Assembly (NCBI GenBank): GCA_023374045.1
Contig: CM041776.1
Location: 470,889,875 to 470,953,874 of the forward strand
Length of the DNA stretch: 64,000 bases
From: Limonium bicolor
Lineage: Eukaryota; Streptophyta; Magnoliopsida; Caryophyllales; Plumbaginaceae
Direction: 5' to 3'
The position numbers and the translations under genes are program-made. Positions 49,324-60,600 of this stretch are shown piece after piece (the stretch's first letter is position 1; the number at the start of each line of letters is the position of its first letter). The notes below the pieces were generated by a model. It was not told where the DNA came from, searched no databases, and worked only from the letters and a program-made list of their open reading frames with translations.

Positions 49324-49475
49324 TAGAGCCTTTTTTGTTTGTGAGTTTATTATGCATCTTGTTGCACTTCTGTGCAATTCTATGACACCTTGTCTTGTAT
49401 GTGTTCTTGTGTAACACTGTATTTGAATGTACTTTGTACTTCTACTTGCTGATGTGTGCTACGTTACACTACAAT

Positions 49476-52400
49476 TGAAATACCCCGTAATTAAAAATAG
49501 TGATTAATTAGGCTAATAAGTATTTTAGAAGCTTAATTAAGTATAAATAAATATTAGGGAACAAATCCCGAAGAAAACGGATCCTTAAAACGGATTAAAA
49601 ACACTAACGAACCTTAAAGCGCGTTTTTCGAGGTAACCGGGAAAACGTGTCTTTAAGCGGGTCAAATTGACTCGTAACAATTTTGGTCAACGAAATAGTC
49701 ATTAATAAATATTAGTGAAGCTTTAGGACCAATAAAATCAATAAAACGAGAGATTAGTAAAAACTGTCAAAAACGGGAAGTTGTGGGGTAGAAATATAAA
49801 TAACACAAACTTATGTGTCCACTTTTAAAATAAAAAGTAAAATTTGTGTGTGTGTGTTGGGTGCAGCCGATGGGCTTCCCCCCCCCCCTCTCTCACACTC
49901 TCTCACACACTCACTCTCTATTTACAAAAGACAAAAATAATAAAAGTAACCCCACTCACCTTTTTACTCTCTCTCCTCCATTTCACTCCCTCTCTCACGT
50001 GAACCAGCACCCCCACACTCTCTCTTTTTCTTTCTTCTTCAACCCAGCCGATTTCCATGGAGAATTGAGAGAACCCACAAAAAAACTTCATCTACTCTCC
50101 TTTGTAACTCCCTCAAAACTCTTCCAAAAATTATAAAAAGTATACCATTATCTTCCTCTCATCAAGAGCTACATTTTCATCCTTCCAAAATTCGAAAACA
50201 ACGATTTTCGTTTTCATGGGTATGTCCCATTTGGAGCTTCAAGACCACCATTAGAAGGCCCTCCTTCTCCTTGTTCTTTTAAGGTAAAAACGTTCTCAAA
50301 AACTCCATCTTTTTCTAGCTTCAAGGGCAAAACGAAAATGTGAACTAAACCCTTGCTTGCTCCTCTTGTGCCCAGCCGGTTTTGGCATCTTTGAAAGGGT
50401 GGAAAGATCATTCTTGAGCTGCTCCAAGTATTTCATAAACCCTTGCAAGGTAATGAAACTCCTAAACCCTAGAATGTACATTAAAAGCTTAAATGAGAAT
50501 TACTGTTTGTTTTAGTATTGAAGCATGTATATAAATGTTGGTAGTGTTAGAGGAATTGAGATTACAAATCGGTAGAGAGAAGAAAGAGGAAGAAGCAAGG
50601 GGAACAAGAAAACTAGAAGTGAAACAAGGTAAGGATACTCACCTTGGTGTATCTTTGTAAATGAGTATGTAACAGATTTTTAGGAATGAAAATGTGTATT
50701 GTAAGATGGTAATGTATTAGTGGTGTAATGTGTAGGAGAATATAAATATTTTGAACCCCTAAAAGACATTTAAAACTTGTCAAAACAGATTGGGAATGAG
50801 ATTGTTGAGTGCAGGAATTTTTGATGTTGTTTAAGTATTGGTATGGTGCATGGGAGCTTGTATATGTTTGGCTGTTGAAAACAGGTGAGATAATGTAAAT
50901 TATGAATGAGAACAATGTGGAGAGAGTGTAAAAATATAGGGGAGGTTATGTCAAAATTTAGGTAGGATTAGAACACTTAGTGAATTGAAAACTAGGTGAA
51001 TGATATAGGTTGCAACAGATTTTGATTGAAATAAATAGAGTGTATATTGAGAGAGATAGGGAGTGTAGTTATAATGTGTAGAGGGGTTAGAAATGACATT
51101 AGAAGAGGGAGCTATGGTTGGGAGAGTGGTAGTATCAAAATCTGTAGCAAAATACATTACGGAAGAGAACTGTGTAAGTGTTGAGTGGAAATTAAGAGAA
51201 TTGGGTATATAAGTTAGTATAGAATTGTGTAATGAATTAGGAAATGAACTAGCATGATTTAGAGTGTTTAATTGGTACTAAAACATGTTAGGATGTATGT
51301 AGGAAGATTGGGGAAGCAATGGGTGAAATTGGGAAAGAAAATAAAATCTGTAGCCATGTTCTGACTTCGTCCGACCCAGACGGTGAGTCGGACGTGGGTC
51401 GGACGGGGCTTAAGAAAAGAAAATCAATCTTTCTGGAATGGTCCGACCCATGGCTGTGGATCAGACGTGGGTCGGACAGGCTAAATTTTTCCGTCGTCGA
51501 AGTTTCTGACTTCGTCCGACCCAGACGTTGAGTCGGACGTGGGTCGGACGGAGCTTGGACACAGGACCGGAACAATCTGTAATGGTCCGACCCAGGGGGT
51601 ATGGGTCGGACAGAATAGTGCTGGGTCGGACAGGGTGATTTTCAGAGGACGAACTCTACTGGAATGGTCCGACCCAGGGCTTGGGTCGGACGGTGGGTCG
51701 GACGGCCCATTACTTACAAAAAAAAAATGTGTAACTATAGTAAGTATGTATATATATATATATATGTATACCCACCTATACATATGTACATATATATGTA
51801 AGTAAACCAATGTTAAGATATTAAAAGTAAGTAAATAAAATGTAAGTATAGGAATGTAGAGATTTAGTAAATACGAGTTAGGAATGTAAGAGTAGTTGAG
51901 TTATGTTAATAATAGTTAGATTAACCGCTCAATTGTATGTATATCTTAGGATTTGATTTGTGACGCCGGAAGGACGTTTGGAAACACGTACGACGGTGAA
52001 CGGTATGAATTTCTCATGCCCCGTATGCTATCTTGGTTACTCTGATTTGTGTGTTGTGTGCTAATTGATCACCAAATAAGATAAATGCACGAATCGGAGT
52101 TACTATGCATACTTGTGGAAATGTAGTGTTGTATGTTGTGAATATTTTTCTTAAATTTAGTTTGTATAATTCATGAAATGTATGGATGTATATGAATGCT
52201 TGTATGAATGTTGTAATGTACTGTGACCGAATGTGTTGACTTTGGACTTCTAACTTATTCCTAACAAGCTAACCATTCTAACTTAAATTGATAATTAAAT
52301 TGGAATGAGTAGAAGTCCGATATAGTTTCGGCCACGCGTGAGGATGCGGAGTCACGAGAGGTTGGCTCCAATTCCTGACTCTTAAACTGGTCCGCGGCCC

Positions 52401-54903
52401 AAATCCCTTAAGTGGGTAGCATCCCGGGTTAGTGAGTCAAGTAAATCCCGGAGGTGGGACGGCGTAGTCCCCAGGGCCGGAGGTCCCGACGACTTAACTT
52501 GAGTATAAGCAAGTAAGTAAGAATGAGTAAGTAAAGTAAATGGAAGTAAGTATAGTAAGAGTAAGAAATGTATGATGAGTAAAAGAGTAAATAGCATTCC
52601 GATTAACCCGGATGCGTAATTTGGCTAACCTTGTGAAGGTAAGTATTGTGAACATTATTGTATTGTTGCCTTGGAATGAATAATGTACCGTGAATGGATG
52701 TATGTTGTATGCAAAGCATGTATGTATGTAATAAATGAACTGCATGTTTAGTGGACGTCAAATAGTCGGCGTGCCCTAGCTAGCACGCGGTATATGCGGA
52801 GTTTATGCGCAGCTTTTGCTGAGCCCCTTGGGGCAATGTTTTTACCACCCGCAGGTACTCGTGAATAGACCTGGCAAAAGTAACCCGAACCCGAAAAACC
52901 GAACCGAACCAATCCGATCTGAATCCGAATCTCAACCAAAAACTATAACTTGAAAAATGACCCAAAATCCGAAATAAACCGACCCGGACCAAACCGAACC
53001 GTAATATTGTAAAACCAAAAGTAAACCACAATCCACAATCACCCGAACCGAAGTCATCCGAACCAAAATCAACCGAACCGAAGTCACCCATAACCCGACG
53101 ATGACCCGAAATCCGAAGTGACCCGAACCGAAACCAACCGAAAACCAACCGAACCGAACCCGAACCGAAACCAATGTGACCTGACCTAATATATCCGATG
53201 TGACCCGAAAGAATATATTGCATTAATTACAGGAGATAATGAGAATAAAACGTAATGTTTATACCTAGCATCTAGCTTAAATACAAATCAGCATTTAGCA
53301 TTTGTATCATACAACACTAAACAATGCCCCACAATACTTTTACAATTAATCATTACTTAATAAGTGGTGTACCTATTATAAAGTATTAATAAACTTATAT
53401 ACACGAGAAATTATTTCTAATATACCATAAATATTTTGCACTATAAAATTTTAAAGTAAATAATTATCATGCATTTTCATTAATCGCACAACTAATAATG
53501 AATTAATGATAATGCGTTACTCATCAATGATAGATTCGTAAGAACAAAAAATATTTGTATATTTAGACTCAAATTTTATCACTAATTCATATCATTATTG
53601 TATTAATTATTCATATATTGAAGGTTTTTTTATTAATTTGAATTTTTCAAGCCTTTATCCAATCTTGCGAATAATTCTCCCTCATTAGCAATTTATCATA
53701 AATGTTTAATATACTTGAAGGTTTTTACCTATGTAGCAAAATTCTCATGCTTCTGAATAGTTCTTCATCATTAACAGTTTCTAACTACCGTAAAAAAAGT
53801 CATCAAAACTTATTAACTAATTCTATTCGCTAACTATTAATAGATTGAAAATACAAGTTACTACACTTTGATACGATTTTAATAATTATCCACAAACATA
53901 CCTTATTTATACTCTTCTTAAAATATTGAAACTACTAAATAATCTAAAGCTACGTCAATAATTATGATAAATTCAGAGTTAGTTGCTAAAGTATAACATG
54001 ATGCAAATTATAATTATTTGTTTAAATTAATCTTTTATATACATTTATACGTGTTGAGATTGATTGAAGTCAAATTTGCATATCATGATGATTGAGTTGC
54101 TGGATTCTGTAATGGCAACCGAATTTAACCGATTAATTTACCCGAATTTGACCCATAACCCGAAAAAACCGAATAAACCAGAGGCTAACCCGAACCGTAA
54201 GTTACCCGACCCGAAGTCACCCTAACCGAAAGTCATCCAAACCGAAAATCACCCAAACCGATCCAAACCGACCCGAAATTTCAACAAACCGAACTCAACC
54301 CGAATAAACCGAATTCAACCGACCCGATCCAACCCGAACCAAATATTGAACGATTTGAAATCAACCCGAACCTAACCGAACCGAACCGAACCCGAACCGA
54401 TTGACCCGAACTGCCACCTCTACTCGTGAAGGATGAAGACTAGGAGAGTTGAAGTTTAATTTCTCTTGTCTTTTTTTTATTGTAAACAATGAATTTTGAA
54501 TGGTGTACTAAGTGGTACACGGCCTTAGATTTTGATTAGCCGGTGTACCATGGGGTACACATTTTTGGGATACTGTAAAGGGATTGTGAATGGTATAGAT
54601 GAGTAATTGGTAGGTGCTCATTATTTTGGGAAGTTTGAATTGGGACGTAAGTATACACTTTAAATACTCGGTGATCCAAGAATGTAAGTAGGTTATTTTG
54701 TTTTCGGTATGCATTATATTAGTAGCTCGGTATACTATGTTCATCAGACCGTGACTGTAAGTAAGGTAAGCCTAGCTAGCCGTATGGGCGGTTAGCGGCG
54801 TTGTACCACCCGCCGTAGTAAGTAGTAATATTTCCGCTGCGCACTCGTAGGATTAACAGGACGATTAGACGGTAAGAATAGGATTAACGGTTGGGGTGTT
54901 ACA
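49476..54903 (+). repeat. 5' LTR of element C (with nested hAT element)
   Basis: TGAAATACCCCG to GGGGTGTTACA, 5428 bp, of which 1565 bp are the hAT-type insertion plus its duplicated target. Contains (CT)/(TC)-rich DNA near 49880-50040, an array of GTCCGACCCA/TGGGTCGGAC words (51363-51712), a (TA)n run (about 51750) and the CGGTGAACGGTATG block (51994-52007). Frames within it are not supported as genes. Confidence 0.92.
52866..54422. mobile_element. Non-autonomous hAT-type element, TSD CTCGTGAA
   Basis: Starts TAGACCTGGCAA and ends as the reverse complement of TAGAGGTGGCAG, a hAT-type terminal inverted repeat. CTCGTGAA (52858-52865 and 54423-54430) is a perfect 8-bp target duplication. Both subterminal regions (52885-53210 and 54115-54410) are arrays of CCGAACC/ACCCGAA words in one orientation. 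The middle is AT-rich and non-coding. It sits inside the LTR of element C. Confidence 0.88.
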
Positions 54904-54908
54904 AAAAG

Positions 54909-54921
54909 TGGTATCAGAGCG
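54909..54921 (+). other. Primer-binding site of element C
   Basis: TGGTATCAGAGCG starts 6 nt after the LTR end, complementary to initiator Met-tRNA; same spacer (AAAAG) as element B. Confidence 0.9.
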
Positions 54922-55130
54922 AAGTGTCGCTCTGATGTCCATATTACCGAGCATAGGGGATTACCGAGTTAGGCTTTCAACCGTCTTAAGACGGATACTT
55001 AGAAACCTAACTAGGAACTACCGTTGTTACTAACGGATACCCTTGACGTTCTTAGGAACGATACCTTGCTTAAATTCCAAGACCTTTGAGTCATATCTTG
55101 CGGAGCCTAATGTAACTGTTAAACATTCAG

Positions 55131-56619
55131 ATGTCAGGAAGAGGCCGAGGCCGAGGTAGAGGCGATGCCTCCGAAGGAACGGGCGCGCAAACGATAGCTG
55201 AGATCGTTGCCGCCACGGTAGCACAGATGCTACCGCAAGTAATCCAGGCTATGCAACAAACCCCGCAAAACCAACAAACTCAAGCGGGGCCAATCCCTCC
55301 CCCGCCACCCAGAGAAGCGAACTGGGTAAAAGCTGTAGCGGAACTCCGCCCTCCTTGCTTTAGGGGTGAGAGTGATCTGGCTAAGCTAGAAGCATACATC
55401 TCCGAAATGGAGACTGCTTTTGAAACCCTCGAAGCTCCTGCTGGAGTTCGAGTCAGAGTTGCTGCTTATTATCTGAAGGATGCGGCTATGGATTGGTGGA
55501 AGCTAATCAAGCATGAGCACGTCAATGACCCCACGTTCGATTGGGAGTCCTTTGCATCTCTCCTCCGTTCAAAATACTATCCGGAGCATGTGAAAACAAA
55601 GAAAAGGCTAGAGCTGGACGCCTTGAGAATGACAGAGAAGATGTCTGTCGATGAGTACTACCGCACTTTCACATCCATTCTCCGTCTTCTCCCTGATCTA
55701 GGATACACCGGCCAGGTGTTGGTCGATCGCTTCTATGGCGGTCTGAGCCATCGCCTTCGGTACGGTATGGGCTACACGAGATTTACCTCCCTTCAGGTAA
55801 ATATCAGTTAACCCTTAGTATCATTTCAATTCCTTAAATTCCTTGAATTGCTTAAATCTTTCCTATATCCTTTCTCAAATGAGAATCCCGGCTAATACCT
55901 GAAACTTCAGGAGTGTTATCACGCGGCTTCTCGCGTTGAGATCACTTGCCAACTAAGGGATGAAGAGACCGCGCTGAAGCGCAAAGCCAACAACAAAAAC
56001 ACCAGCACTGAGGAGCAGAACAGAAGGGAAGAGCTGGAAAAAGAAGAAGGGGAATTTCTTTCAGCAATCCCAAAAGAAATCCCCAGGTGAGAGCAGTGCC
56101 CATGCTGAGCAGGGCAAACCAGTTGAGCTTCTTCAGCTTGGTTATTCTGCACCGGTGGCAGCAAAGCCACTGAGATCACACCCACCTAAGGGTAAATTCC
56201 TAATCCAATTCGTACTCGTATAAGTATTACATCTAGTATATCCATGCACACATGTGCTAACCCTCTAACCTCAGGTTCTAGCTCCGGTCCCGCCAAAACC
56301 TTCTCCGACGGCCGCACCTATGTGTGTAGAAAGTGCAACCAGGGCCATCCTGGTAAAGACTACTTTGGGAGAGACATCAAATGCTACAACTGCCAGAAGC
56401 TGGGACACACAACTAATAGATGCCCAGAGAATGGGAAGCAGAAGGGGAACTTCCAAAACTACAAGCAGAGAGAGGGCAAGGAGGTGGCTTCTGGCGATGC
56501 ACCGGCCCAGCAGGCACCACAGGGACAGGGATCCCGGGGACCTCAGAGGGGCGCACCTCAGAGGCAGCCTGTTCTGCATGTGATTGACCGCGACGGGTCC
56601 GGTTCGAAATCCGGCCCAG
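55131..56619 (+). CDS. Element C gag, predicted as three exons
   Basis: Exons 55131-55796, 55911-56191, 56275-56619. Exon 1: MSGRGRGRGRGDASEG, a Gln-rich stretch, PPPPPREANWVKAVAELRPP, then the capsid-like gag domain (ISEMETAFETL, AAYYLKDAAMDWW, YYPEHVKTKKRLELDALRMT, VLVDRFYGGLSHRLRYGMG). Exon 2: ECYHAASRVEITCQ and a Lys-rich basic linker. Exon 3: zinc knuckles CRKCNQGHPGKDY (the last Cys is Tyr) and CYNCQKLGHTTNRC, ending DRDGSGSKSGPG. Splice phases agree for all junctions. One extra G near 56026 shifts exon 2; it may be an assembly error. Product would form virus-like particles and package element RNA. Splicing is predicted, not shown. Confidence 0.75.
55797..55910 (+). other. Predicted intron 1 in element C gag
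   Basis: 114 bp, GTAAAT...ACTTCAG, phase 0. Unspliced, the frame stops at once (VNIS then stop). Element B has a 91-bp counterpart at the same codon (SLQ/ECYHAAS). Confidence 0.7.
56192..56274 (+). other. Predicted intron 2 in element C gag
   Basis: 83 bp, GTAAAT...CCTCAG, phase 1, joining HPPK to GSSSGP just before the zinc knuckles. B has an equivalent at 44483-44569. Confidence 0.65.
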
Positions 56620-57651
56620 GTAATCATCTAAACCTTTAATCCTTGAAGTAGTATGACTAAGTAGTAGAGTAACTGTTTGAATGAATGCATGAGTAAATGA
56701 ATTGAAGTGCATATTGAGCATGAAATGAAGTAGTTAAACTAGTACTCACCGTAGATGAAATTTGTAACCTTAGGGAACTTTAGTATCTACTATCCGATAC
56801 CGGTAAACCTGAATCAAGAAGAGATCGACATCACCAACCACTACTACACCAACGAACAGTGTCAGGGCATCCGACCAGGTATGATTTTATTAAAGGGATA
56901 CCTGACACCCGAGGCACAAATCTCAATCATCCGACGATGCAACGAGCTAGGAACGGGTCAAGGAGGATTTTACACACCCGAATTCCCCGGTGGAGCGAAG
57001 ATGAAGCTGAAGATGATGTGCTTGGGAAAGGACTGGAATCCTTATACCAAGACATACCCGGAGACGCGACAGCACGATGGAGCGACGCCACCGACAATAC
57101 CTCCAGAGTTTCAGACACTTGTCACGCAAGCAGTAGAACTTGCACAACAATGCGAACACGAACTGATTCCCGCACTTGAAGCGGATCTCTGTATCATCAA
57201 CTTCTATGAGAAAGAAGGACGACTTGGGTTACATCAAGACAAGGACGAGACAGCGGAATCTCTCGAACAGGGAGTACCCGTAGTGTCTTGGTCCATTGGT
57301 GATGACGCCGTATTCCTGTATAGCGAGCAGAAGCGTGTGGACCTCGCACAGAAACTGGTATTGAGATCAGGAGATGTCCTAATCATGGGTGGAAACTCTA
57401 GAATGCTGTATCACGGGATCAACAAGATCAAGTTGAATACGGCACCACCGGCAATAATCAATGCCACACACATGAAACCAGGACGCCTGAACCTTACCTT
57501 TAGGAAGTATTAAATTCATAGTATCATGTAATCTATTAGTAACGGTATTAGAGACACGGTTTGTATGATGGTTGGTTTATCAATAAAGAGCAGTTGTTGA
57601 TTTACCCACTTGTGTCCACCATCAATACTTATCCAATTGTGAATCCAATAG
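56620..57651 (+). other. Predicted intron 3 of element C, containing the AlkB ORF
   Basis: 1032 bp, starts GTAATC after ...CCGGCCCAG and ends ...CCAATAG before GTTGTGGACTC. Removal joins gag to protease as [11 protein letters not shown] in phase 1. Without splicing, gag ends at 56637 and pol is out of reach, so splicing (or reinitiation) appears needed to make Gag-Pol, while the retained intron offers the AlkB ORF. Confidence 0.65.
56755..57513 (+). CDS. Retrotransposon-borne AlkB-like 2OG-Fe(II) dioxygenase
   Basis: Intact 252-codon frame without introns. Residues 1-38 are element-specific (LGNFSIYYPIPVN); 39-252 form a full AlkB fold as in plant ALKBH1-like proteins: RPGMILLKGYL (40-50), GGFYTPEFPGGAKMKLKMM (70-88), CLGKDWNPYTK, CIINFYEKEGRLGLHQDKDE (146-165) with iron ligands H160 and D162 and the NxY 2OG contacts, GDDAVFLY, LRSGDVLIMGGNSRMLYHGI (203-222) with ligand H220, and RLNLTFR (244-250), the RxxxxxR motif. 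AlkB enzymes oxidatively remove methyl groups from nucleic-acid bases (m1A, m3C, m6A or 6mA depending on member). The start ATG is preceded by an AG, a possible splice acceptor. Lies between gag and protease inside predicted intron 3. Likely origin: capture of a host cDNA. Substrate unknown; demethylation of element RNA or cDNA is a hypothesis. Confidence 0.93.
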   Translation: MKFVTLGNFSIYYPIPVNLNQEEIDITNHYYTNEQCQGIRPGMILLKGYLTPEAQISIIRRCNELGTGQGGFYTPEFPGGAKMKLKMMCLGKDWNPYTKTYPETRQHDGATPPTIPPEFQTLVTQAVELAQQCEHELIPALEADLCIINFYEKEGRLGLHQDKDETAESLEQGVPVVSWSIGDDAVFLYSEQKRVDLAQKLVLRSGDVLIMGGNSRMLYHGINKIKLNTAPPAIINATHMKPGRLNLTFRKY

Positions 57652-60600
57652 GTTGTGGACTCGGTACCGAAGGTATCCTGAGCATCCTCACCGAAGCACA
57701 AGCCGGCAAAAGCGGCACCATATTAACGGGAACTTTCCCAGTAAATGGCATTGATGCCAATGTATTATTCGACTCCGGCGCCTCTCACACTTTCGTATCA
57801 CCATCTTTCGTGAAGAGGTTGAGGCTAGATGCGGATGAGCTACCGAATTTCATGGTTACTCTCCCATCGAAGGAGCGAGTAAAGTGCACAAAATATCACC
57901 AAACAGCCACCATCGAAATCAAAAATGAAGCGTTTCCCATTTCCTTCATCGAATTCAATGGATTGGGATTCGACTTAATCATCAGAATGAATTGGTTGGA
58001 GCGGCACAAGGGTAGAATCCTCTGCGCCGAGCACCGATTGCTGCTCAAGAGTCCTTTTGGGGTTACTGTATCTTACCGCCAGAGACCGAGAGAGCCTTCG
58101 ACCACACTCATATCTGCTATGGCTATGTACCGGGAGCTCAGAAAGGGCCATGAAGTGTATCTGTGTCACGTACAAGACCTGGAGAGAGATCCAGAGTTCA
58201 GTGACGATGTACCGATTGTATCCGAATTTTCCGATGTATTCCCTAAGGAGCTACCCGGCATGCCACCACCGAGAGCAGTGGAATTTGAAATTGACCTTTT
58301 GCTAGGTACCGGTCCCATTGCTAGGGCACCGTACCGCATGGCACCTGCAGAAATGACCGAACTAAAAGAACAGTTAAGAGACCTACTCGACAAAGGGTTC
58401 ATACGCCCGAGCGTATCACCCTGGGGAGCACCGGTCCTCTTCGTGAAGAAGAAGGACGGTAGTCTCCGACTTTGTATTGACTACCGCGAGCTGAATGCGG
58501 TCACAGTCAAGAATAAATACCCATTGCCACGCATCGACGACCTATTCGACCAGTTAAAAGGAGCCTCAGTCTTCTCCAAGATCGACCTCCGTTCCGGATA
58601 CCATCAGATTGCTATCAAAGAGCAAGATATTGAGAAAACGGCATTCCGTACCAGATATGGCCACTATGAGTTCACAGTGATGCCATTCGGTTTGTCAAAC
58701 GCACCAGCTAAATTCATGGACCTCATGAATCGACTATTCAGTGAGCAGTTGGACACTTCGGTTGTTGTCTTCATCGACGACATCCTTGTATATTCTAAAT
58801 CACCAGAGGAACATGAAACCCACTTGAGGAAAGTACTAGAGACACTGCGCGAGAACCAGCTGTATGCGAAGTTCTCCAAATGCGAGTTCTGGCTTGATCA
58901 GGTATCATTCCTTGGACATGTCATCTCGAGCGCAGGTATCTCAGTGGACCCTTCTAAGATAGAAGCCGTACGATCATGGCCTAGACCTAAGACTGTTACC
59001 GACATTCGGAGCTTTCTTGGTCTAGCCGGTTACTACCGGAGATTTGTAAGGGACTTCTCGAAAGTCGCTAAGCCCATGACTACATTGATGAAGAAAGATG
59101 CACCGTTTGTATGGACAGACGAGTGCGAGCTATCATTTAAGAGCCTTAAAGACTCATTGACCTCAGCGCCCGTCCTTACTCTTCCAGAGGGCACAGAGGG
59201 ATTTGAGGTATACTGTGATGCATCAGGCAAAGGAATGGGATGCGTACTCATGCAGCATGGCAAGGTTGTTGCTTATGCCTCCGCCAGCTGAAAAAGCATG
59301 AGGAGAATTACCCGACTCACGACTTAGAGTTAGGAGCCATCGTCTTCGCCTTGAAGATATGGCGACACTATCTCTATGGGGTAAGCATCGCCATCTACTC
59401 CGACCATAAGAGCTTACAGTATATATTCACACAGAAAGAACTCAACTTGAGACAGAGAAGATGGATGGAATTTCTCTCAGACTACGACATCAACCTACAG
59501 TATAAGGAAGGGAAGGCAAACGTTGTAGCCGACGCCCTGAGCCGTCGAGCACACTCGCTCCATTCGCTACTCGCTTCTTCTAGTTTGGTTGACGAGGTGC
59601 GAGATGCTCAGTTGAGCGACCCTTACCTAACCGAAATCAGACAAAAGATTGAGAATGGTACATTCGAGAAGAAAAAGTATGACTTCAAGCTACATGAAGA
59701 TGGTTTGATTCGGTTGAATGGCAGGCTATGCGTCCCCCGAAGCAATGCAGAGCTAAGGGATCGCATCCTGCGAGAGTCACACAGTTCCACATTGTCAGTC
59801 CATCCGGGAGCCTCTAAAATGTACAAAGACATGAAGAGGTACTTCTGGTGGTCTGGAATGAAGTCAGATGTGACAGAATTTGTATTGAGATGCTTAACAT
59901 GCCAGAAAGTAAAGTTTGAACATCGTAGACCGGGCGGAATGGTACAATCGATGCCAGTTCCGGAGTGGAAATTTCATGATATCTCCGTGGATTTTGTTGT
60001 AGGACTCCCACCTGCCAGGGGAGGACTCAACATGATCTGGGTTGTAGTCGATCGCCTTACCAAGGTTGCCAGATTCATACCGATGAAGGACACCTGGAAG
60101 GTAGTGAAGCTAGCTGAGCTATTCGATAAGGAGATTATCAGACACCACGGAGTCCCAAAGACCATAGTATCTGATCGCGACACCAGATTTCTTTCGAGAT
60201 ACTGGAAAGCTACCAGGGAAGCGCTGGGTACAGAATTGAAGTTGAGTACCGCCTTCCATCCTCAGACCGACGGTCAGACAGAAAGGACCATCCAGACATT
60301 GGAGGACATGCTTCGGGCATGTGCCTTAGACTTTTAGGGGAGTTGGTTAGATAAGCTTCATCTTATCGAGTTCTCGTACAATAATAGTTATCACGCCTCG
60401 ATTAAGATGTCGCCTTTCCAAGCTCTATACGGTAGACCTTGCCGTACACCTTTATGTTGGGATGAGTCAAGCGAAGCGGTCATCATAGGACCGGAGTACC
60501 TTGAGCAAGTACAAGCTGAAGTTCAGCAGATTCGAGCCAATATGAAGGCAGCCCAAGATAGACAGAAATCCTATGTAGATGTGAGACGACGCGACCTTGA

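Larger units (their letters stand above)
38478..49475 (+). mobile_element. Element B: Ty3/gypsy chromovirus-like element carrying an AlkB domain (right part interrupted by C)
   Basis: 5' LTR 38478-43343, PBS, gag, AlkB-like region, pol to 49266, then a 3' untranslated region cut by element C at 49476. B's 3' LTR must lie beyond C, outside the window, so the TSD (left flank ACCTG, 38473-38477) is unconfirmed. Coding parts carry many stops (for example TAG at 43798, 47032 and 47734; TAA at 45257), consistent with an older insertion than C. Confidence 0.88.

Noticed and set aside
49846..50136. Open frames in the CT-rich part of element C's LTR (also 61781-62243)
   Set aside because: They lie inside the LTR, are Ser/Pro/His-rich from CT microsatellite-like DNA, and differ in frame between the two LTR copies, so they are not conserved as proteins.
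52780..53223. Gly/Phe/Ser-rich minus-strand frame of 147 codons
   Set aside because: It is the translation of CCGAACC-type arrays in the hAT-like element, not a gene.
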